From NCBI RefSeq assembly GCF_010015445.1, contig NC_053126.1, positions 8,834,249 through 8,898,248 of the forward strand: a stretch of DNA of 64,000 nt. The letters run 5' to 3'. The notes under the pieces were generated by a model. That model saw only the letters and a program-made list of their open reading frames with translations, was not told where the DNA came from and did not search any database. The translations under genes were made by a program, and so were the position numbers. Of the stretch, positions 58,701-64,000 are shown in pieces; the first letter of the stretch is position 1, and each line of letters begins with the position of its first letter. This stretch comes from Perca fluviatilis (Eukaryota; Chordata; Actinopteri; Perciformes; Percidae).

Positions 58701-60482
58701 ATCAAAAACTGAGGAGGATCACGCTGTTGGATGCTGTCCTCCTACTTTAATGACTAACGAATCTATCTCTTTCTCTCCCTGACCCTGTCTTTCACTGCTT
58801 GTGAATTTCGCCAGCTGTCTTCTCTCCTTTATGGAGACAGACGCTGTGTGCACGGTGGGCTCGATGGTGTTTTAAGCCTCCAACGTCGCCTTCCAGGCAG
58901 CTAACCCTCACCTTAACCCTAACTATAACCATTGCCGCGTTGCTTGGAAGGCAAAAACACACACGTTGGGGGGCTAAAACACCAAACACCGCTGTGTGTG
59001 TGTGTGTGTGTGTGTGAGACACAAGTGACAGAAAGATGGAGGAGAGCAGGAAAGGAAATGCAGCGGAATGTGTTTTTAAAAAAAAAAACTGGTCTTGTTA
59101 ATACAATGTAGTATTTCTATTAGCTGACACTTGTTTTCCTCACGTATTTGCATATTAGTGAAATGCTAAGTTGAGTTAGTTGATTAACAAAAAGTTACTT
59201 CTAAGGCAAAACTTTAAGATAACACTTTGGGCATTTGTCATTATTGATATTTTAAAGCGTAACTTTTAACGATTAATTAAGTAATCTATAGATAGATCAT
59301 CAAAACAATCACAGTTCATCTTTCTGTGTATCATGCAGAAGTCTAATATGTAACATTACCGACATTATATCAAGTGTCAAAGCTGCACAGTTCTGCCAAG
59401 AATTTTATAAACTGCTCTTGTGTCCCAAAAGATATAATATAGATTTGCTAGTTATGTTATCTTCTCGAGCTTTGAAACTTAACATTGCTGTTGATTTTTC
59501 TGGTGTCGTTCAGAGGGCGACCACACGCGCTGCAAGACTGTGTTGACCTCGAAGATCGGGGGCCTCATGGCATTTGCTCAGAAGAGAAGCACCTGCATTG
59601 GCTGCAAAGCTGTGCTCAAGACGGACGGTGTGTGCTCACATTTCTAAGATATTGTTTTTCCTACTGTCCACCTAATGAAGTTAGGTACCACATTTTGGGT
59701 GGGAGTGGTGTTAAAGAGCTTTGTATTTGTGACATCTAACATGTGTGTCATTGCAGCGGCTGTGTGCGATTTCTGTAAGAAGAAGGAGTCTGAATTGTAC
59801 CAGAAAGAGGTAGGCAAAATGCCAGATGACTTCTAAATATGTTGGTTTTCATCACTAACGGGGCTAAGTGTGTTTTGATTAAAGTCCCAGCTCTGACTAT
59901 ATTTGAAGAAAAGCTTTAATGTCTTATTTATAATCAATGGTTGTCTTAGAGTTAATCATCATATCACCTCTGGCGGCTGAGCAGAGCTCAGGGATTTTGT
60001 TATCAAATGTATTTAAATACATCAAGCAGAACACCTATTTTACTATAAAATGAACTTTAGTCTATTTTCTTTTTTAATTATTGCTGCTAGTGTGCTGTTC
60101 CAGTAAAACAGAACAGATCAAATTGTTTTTAAGAATTACGGGGTTAATATCTGAAAACATGCACGATGAGTTTCTAACATTTAGGTTGTTAATTACAGAT
60201 TTTTCACCTCAGCACACTGGAGGAGCGTTTCTCTCGCCTGTGGACTCAGTGTCAGCGTTGCCAGGGCTCCCTCCATGAGGATGTGCTCTGTACCAGGTAC
60301 ATATACAGTACATGTGGAAATACTTATTAGAACTGTTTACTGCAGAATTGTGGCTGAACACACAGTAACACTGTCCCTCCTGACTCCTCTGCAGTCGGGA
60401 TTGTCCCATCTTTTACATGAGAAAGAAAGTTCAGAAAGATTTGGATGACCAGAGTAAGCTGGTGGATCGTTTTGGATGGTGA
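49774..60482 (+). CDS. pold1: DNA polymerase delta catalytic subunit
   Basis: Twenty-six coding exons, starting 49774-49960, 50417-50530, 50906-51046, 51250-51375, 51568-51736, 52569-52683, 52841-52970, 53112-53278, 53407-53511, 53718-53858, 54000-54110, 54215-54406, 54491-54579, 54686-54802, 55193-55306, 55440-55587, 56958-57053, 57280-57417, 57618-57793, 57998-58150, 58268-58370, 58491-58623, 59514-59627, 59757-59809, 60199-60296, 60395-60482. They join to 1105 residues (human 1107). It is the nuclear lagging-strand B-family polymerase with proofreading. Exonuclease motifs: FDIE (Asp320, Glu322), NIQNFD (Asp406), YCLKD. Polymerase motif [10 protein letters not shown] has Asp606, and motif C YGDTDS has Asp759 and Asp761. 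CysA (1016, 1019, 1030, 1033) and CysB (1062, 1065, 1075, 1080), the latter binding a 4Fe-4S cluster, are intact. The ATG exon begins two bases after an acceptor, so a 5' UTR exon precedes it. Confidence 0.98.
50566..50749 (-). mobile_element. tRNA-derived SINE, copy 4
   Basis: On the minus strand it reads GGGGCGACCTCTAGCTCACC, CAGTAAGAGC, then box B GGTTCGAGCCC, the shared body TTTGCTGCATGTCATCCC and CTATCCACTGTCACTATC, and an AATAAAG-containing end. In the pold1 intron after the second coding exon, antisense to the gene. Confidence 0.85.
55878..56275. mobile_element. Possible MITE in a pold1 intron
   Basis: Begins GCTAGCCTGGTTGACACCAG, a motif I recognise as the end of a common fish non-autonomous DNA transposon, and continues to about TTTTCCCAGGG. 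I could not find its opposite inverted end, so the right border is uncertain. Confidence 0.5.
58980..59014 (+). repeat. (TG)n microsatellite in a pold1 intron
   Basis: About 13 TG units within the 890-bp intron between exons 58623 and 59514, not next to a splice site. Confidence 0.9.
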
Positions 60483-60638
60483 GAGGCGCACACACACTCA
60501 ATCCTCATGTGCCTCATTTCAGATGACCATGGAATCACTCGATTTTTCTTTCATGTTTTTGGGTGCTTGTATAAATGCATATATATCACACTGTTTCTAT
60601 GTTTTTCTAATATGACATGACATTTAGTGTTTTTGTAA

Positions 60639-60644
60639 AATAAA
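60639..60644 (+). terminator. Polyadenylation signal of pold1
   Basis: AATAAA 157 nt after the stop codon, the first canonical hexamer. Confidence 0.55.
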
Positions 60645-60921
60645 ATCAAAAATCAATCTATTCCTTTTGGGCTGTCACATATCATTACTTATTTATAAAT
60701 CTTTCCAATTGTATTGGAAGTGACTAAATGTAAACCCAGGATTCTGATCCCCACACCATACAGTAAGTGTACATGTGCAACGACGTTTACGGTGTGTGTA
60801 CATTCCCTTACCTTAACATCAAAGTAAAAGTGTAACATTTTCGGAAATGAAAAGAGGAACTTCATTGCCATCCTCTTCAGTGGTATTGTCTCAGTCAGAC
60901 CTCATAAAACAACATCCCTAC

Positions 60922-61255
60922 TAGGGCTGCAACTAACGATTATTTTCATAGTCTATTAATCTGTTGAATATTTTCTCGATTAGTTGTTTGGTCTATAAAA
61001 TGTCATAAAATGGTGAAAAATGGATCCGTGTGATGCCCAAGATGACGTCCTCAAATGTCTTGTTTTGTCCACAACTCAAAGATATTCAGTTTACGGTCAC
61101 TGAGGAGACAAGAAACTATTCACATTTAACAAGCTGGAATCAAAGAATTTGTACTTTTGTCTTAAAAAAATTACTCAAACAGACTAATCGGTTATCAAAA
61201 TAGTTGGCGATTAATTTAAAAGTTGACAACTAATTGATTAATCTTTGCAGCTCTA
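60922..61255. mobile_element. hAT-like MITE with 8-bp target duplication
   Basis: Starts TAGGGCTGCAACTAACG and ends TTTGCAGCTCTA, inverted over TAGnGCTGCAA. The exact duplication ATCCCTAC flanks it (60914-60921, 61256-61263). No coding capacity. Downstream of pold1. Confidence 0.88.
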
Positions 61256-61263
61256 ATCCCTAC

Positions 61264-63142
61264 CTCCACTGATTTGGCACCTCAAAACAAAAACCCTGAT
61301 GGTTAACTTTTAATGGCATAAACTGGATGTAGTGTTCCTCATTCTTGAGAGACATAAAACGATGAGGTCTCTTATTATCAGTAATTACAAGTCCGATCTG
61401 GCATAAATGAAGCACATTCTCTACTTAGTTTGTGTGTTTGAGACAAATTCTTCTTGTGCGTCTTTTTCGAAATACATTTAACCTTTTGAAAACCAGTAAA
61501 GATCCACCTCTGATAAATAAAACAGACAAGACATTAAAGCTGAAGAAATTTACTTGCTCATCACAGCAGAGTGCATTAAAGAGTTTACATAGCTGTCTGT
61601 GAGAAACTTGAACATTTTAGAGTTACTCCATATAACAATGGAACTACATTAAGTTCAGATAATAAGAGGCATTTGGAAGCTGCTGGTTTGACACCATAGC
61701 AAAGTAGGAACCCTTAATAGATGGATTCACTTCTAAGCAGGATGAAACTGAAGTTAGCTCATTAAACTTAAATATAATTTTAGTAAATATGTGGACAGCA
61801 GTTTCTTAATGCAGAAGTTTTTTAATTGGGGAACGTGGTTTGTAATGCTACAAAAATAGAAATTTAGGGTTACAGTAATTATCAAAGAGGACAAACACTG
61901 CTATAAAAAAAGATGCCCTAGTGAATATCCTTATCATCCAGCATGATCGGATAACATGACTGTCACTGTGTCTGAGCCCTGTCTGTTGGAGTTAAACACT
62001 GGTTTCAGCATCAGTGTGGTTTAAATGTATGTAGTACCACATAACCACCAACAACACTGACTGACATAAAAACGGCATTGAAAGTGGACTTTGGAATAAA
62101 GTGTGACTGTGTGGAACAAACAGCAGGGCTGACACTTCAAACAGTAAGTTAATGATGGACATCAGATCTCAACCCATCTTTTGACACAGCTCTCAGTCTG
62201 CTATTCCTCAGTTCCTGATACAACACTATATTCCTGAGTAAACTTTTTAAATTGCACAAACTAATCCTAAATTCTACAATAAAACAAATAACAATTAATG
62301 AATAAAGTGCACCTAAGAGTCTGGAACACAATTTTGTGGCTTTGTTACTGTGGTGATCCTATCCTGCTACAGCCTTTTCATTGACATATGCCCTTTGCTG
62401 TTGTGTTTCAAGCCCCAGAGGACACATTAGTCTATAAAAAAAAAAAAAAAACGTGGGGAGGATGACATTTTTTTACAAACTTTCAAAAGGTTTTAACCAA
62501 TCATCTGGAAGCAAAGCGTTTTCACAAGTAAACAGTGCCCGAGTAAATATGACAGTTTTGATGTTATTTGTGGGACTTTGTGAAGTTAGATGTTTACCAA
62601 GGAAAATGTTCCCCTCCCTTAGCGTGTTGAGTCCTGGAACAATTTGGGATTTGGACTGAACGCCTCACCTGATGTGACCGTGCAAAGTGCAGTGACGCAC
62701 CACTGTGAACACATGGCCCCCAAAAAGTCAACAGGAGCCGAACAGTCTTTTAAAAACACTGGCTAGAAAAAATTAGAATAGAGTTAGTAAAAGGTAATTA
62801 TCTTTACAGTCAAATTTTAAGTTTGCACAAATGCTGACCTTAAAAAAAAAAAAAAAAAAATATATATCATTTTAAAACTGCAGTTTCTAGTTGTTTGGTC
62901 ACCGAACAAAACAAACTGAATTCACAGCGTTAAACGGACACTGCACATTGGATGAATAAATGGCAAATACTGTAAGTGGAAACTCTGACAGCATTAAAAA
63001 AAAAGGATTTTGCCATGTCTGCTTCCCTGTCTGGAGCTGTGCTGGACATCTCCAACATGACAGAGGAGGTGCAGTGTGTGTGTGTGTGTGCGCGTGAGCG
63101 TGAAACAAGTGCTGTAAGAGATGCGCTGGTGTGTGTGGTTTG
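61264..63142. other. Spacer or 3' UTR between pold1 and the Ras-family gene
   Basis: No coding exon seen. The right part is probably the 3' UTR of the Ras gene on the minus strand, but I could not find a convincing polyadenylation hexamer for it. A short (TG)n lies near 63076-63091. Confidence 0.45.
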
Positions 63143-63588
63143 CTATAGTATTGCGCAACGTCTCGGAGTGTTTTTCTTGCTTTTCTTGTTGCTGCGGTTG
63201 GTCTCCTTATATCTTCTAATCTCCCGTACCAGTGAATAGAAAGCTTCCTCCACACCCTGCAAGACAGAAATATTTTTTTACACAAAATTAAGATTAAAAT
63301 GTGTAATGATATTTTGGTAATTAGAAGTTTTATTTCAGATGTTGATTTGCAGATGTTATTTACTCAAGCCAGGCTCATGCATGCATCATTGCAAACTGAA
63401 TACTGGTGTTACTGTCTTTCCTACGTACCTGTCTGGTTTTGGCAGAAGTCTCGACAAATGGTACTCCGTAGCTTCGTGCCAGCTCCTGCGCCTGCCGCGA
63501 CTCCACCGCGCGGGTACCCAGGTCGCTCTTATTCCCCACCAGCACCATGGGAACACTGTCACTGTCCTTCACCCTGTTGATCTGCTCT
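63143..63588 (-). CDS. Ras-family small GTPase, last two coding exons
   Basis: Exons 63588-63429 and 63256-63143 (stop TAG). The first carries the G4 motif NKSD within [12 protein letters not shown] and the G5 motif ETSAK. The second gives [17 protein letters not shown], then a basic stretch ([10 protein letters not shown]) and the CaaX box CAIL. Exon borders, before EQI and after SAKTRQ, are those of H-, K- and N-Ras genes, and VKDSDSVPM is classical Ras, not R-Ras or M-Ras. The basic tail is most like the K-Ras 4B tail. X = Leu predicts geranylgeranylation by GGTase I, unlike the Met or Ser ends of most classical Ras proteins. Upstream exons (P-loop, switches) lie beyond the window. A MITE sits 20 nt from the first acceptor. 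Exact paralogue not assigned. Confidence 0.88.
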
Positions 63589-63607
63589 CTGAGGAGACAC
63601 ATGCAAC

Positions 63608-63989
63608 TAGGGTTGGGCATCGAGAACCGATTCCTAATCGGAATCGTTTCAAAAATTACGATTCCATCGGAATCGTTTCTTTATTGGAATCGTTTGGAGG
63701 ATTTGGTTTCAAATCTGATCATAGGTTCCAAATTTAATATGCGCAGGTTTTGGTTTCCGTAGCAGCCAGGCGCTTGTTGTGTTGCAGCCGTGCAGCACAG
63801 TAAGCGGAGCTCTAGTGTGGCTTTATTTTGCATTGTAAAAGCTGTAAAACTGCAACCCACCTATGAATCAAAATAAAACTTTCCTCTTATTTGTGAAATA
63901 AGCATCTAACCCGTTTCAACTCCACCACTCAAAGAATCGGAATCGATGAGAACCGGAATCGAAAGGAAGAATCGGAATTGGAATCCCTA
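63608..63989. mobile_element. hAT-like MITE beside a Ras-gene splice acceptor
   Basis: The element starts TAGGGTTGGGCATCGAG and ends GGAATTGGAATCCCTA, and is flanked by the exact 8-bp duplication CATGCAAC (63600-63607 and 63990-63997). It is rich in repeated GGAATCG words. On the Ras strand it ends 19 nt before the exon starting at 63588. Confidence 0.88.
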
Positions 63990-64000
63990 CATGCAACAGC

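Noticed and set aside
63143..63588. R-Ras or M-Ras
   Set aside because: The sequence [18 protein letters not shown], the SAKTRQ border and the tail do not fit either; it groups with H/K/N-Ras by eye.

Overview
The window is vertebrate nuclear DNA, almost certainly from a ray-finned (percomorph-type) fish. The genes are intron-rich with GT-AG splice sites, the proteins are closest to vertebrate orthologues, and introns and spacers are full of short TTAA- and 8-bp-duplication DNA transposons, tRNA-derived SINEs, an L2-like LINE fragment and CA/GT microsatellites typical of fish. Identifications come from reading translated exons; no database was searched.

Layout: (1) 1-7992, gene-free spacer with dispersed repeats. 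(2) 8136-9416 (+), a single-exon Kir2 inward-rectifier potassium channel, closest to Kir2.2 (kcnj12). (3) 9417-16485, gene-free spacer. (4) 16486-21686 (-), tufm, mitochondrial elongation factor Tu, in eight readable coding exons; about 80 residues in the middle are absent, exactly where a 400-bp homopolymer tract interrupts the assembly. (5) 22940-26054 (+), hspbp1, divergent from tufm. (6) 26959-28351 (-), tmem86b-like lysoplasmalogenase, tail-to-tail with hspbp1; its first exon is unresolved. (7) 29808-32104 (+), aspdh. (8) 33427-43802 (-), gys1, muscle glycogen synthase, complete in 15 coding exons and tail-to-tail with aspdh. (9) 49774-60482 (+), pold1, DNA polymerase delta catalytic subunit, complete in 26 coding exons. 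(10) 63143-63588 (-), the last two exons of a Ras-family GTPase running off the right edge.

I built exon models by joining phases: gys1 gives 712 residues, pold1 1105, hspbp1 335 and aspdh 278, all without frame conflict. Apart from shared housekeeping roles (mitochondrial translation, Hsp70 co-chaperoning, glycogen storage, genome replication), the genes do not form a pathway.

The most unusual features are not genes. One gys1 intron holds a three-level nested transposon in which each layer can be delimited by its own target-site duplication and its empty site. Another gys1 intron holds a LINE inside a MITE. Three (GT)n tracts abut splice sites in tufm, aspdh and gys1, always with GU on the transcript. 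gys1 has a GC-AG first coding intron. A hAT-like MITE sits about 20 nt upstream of a Ras-gene splice acceptor. No undescribed protein system (no CRISPR, no unknown operon-like cluster) was found.
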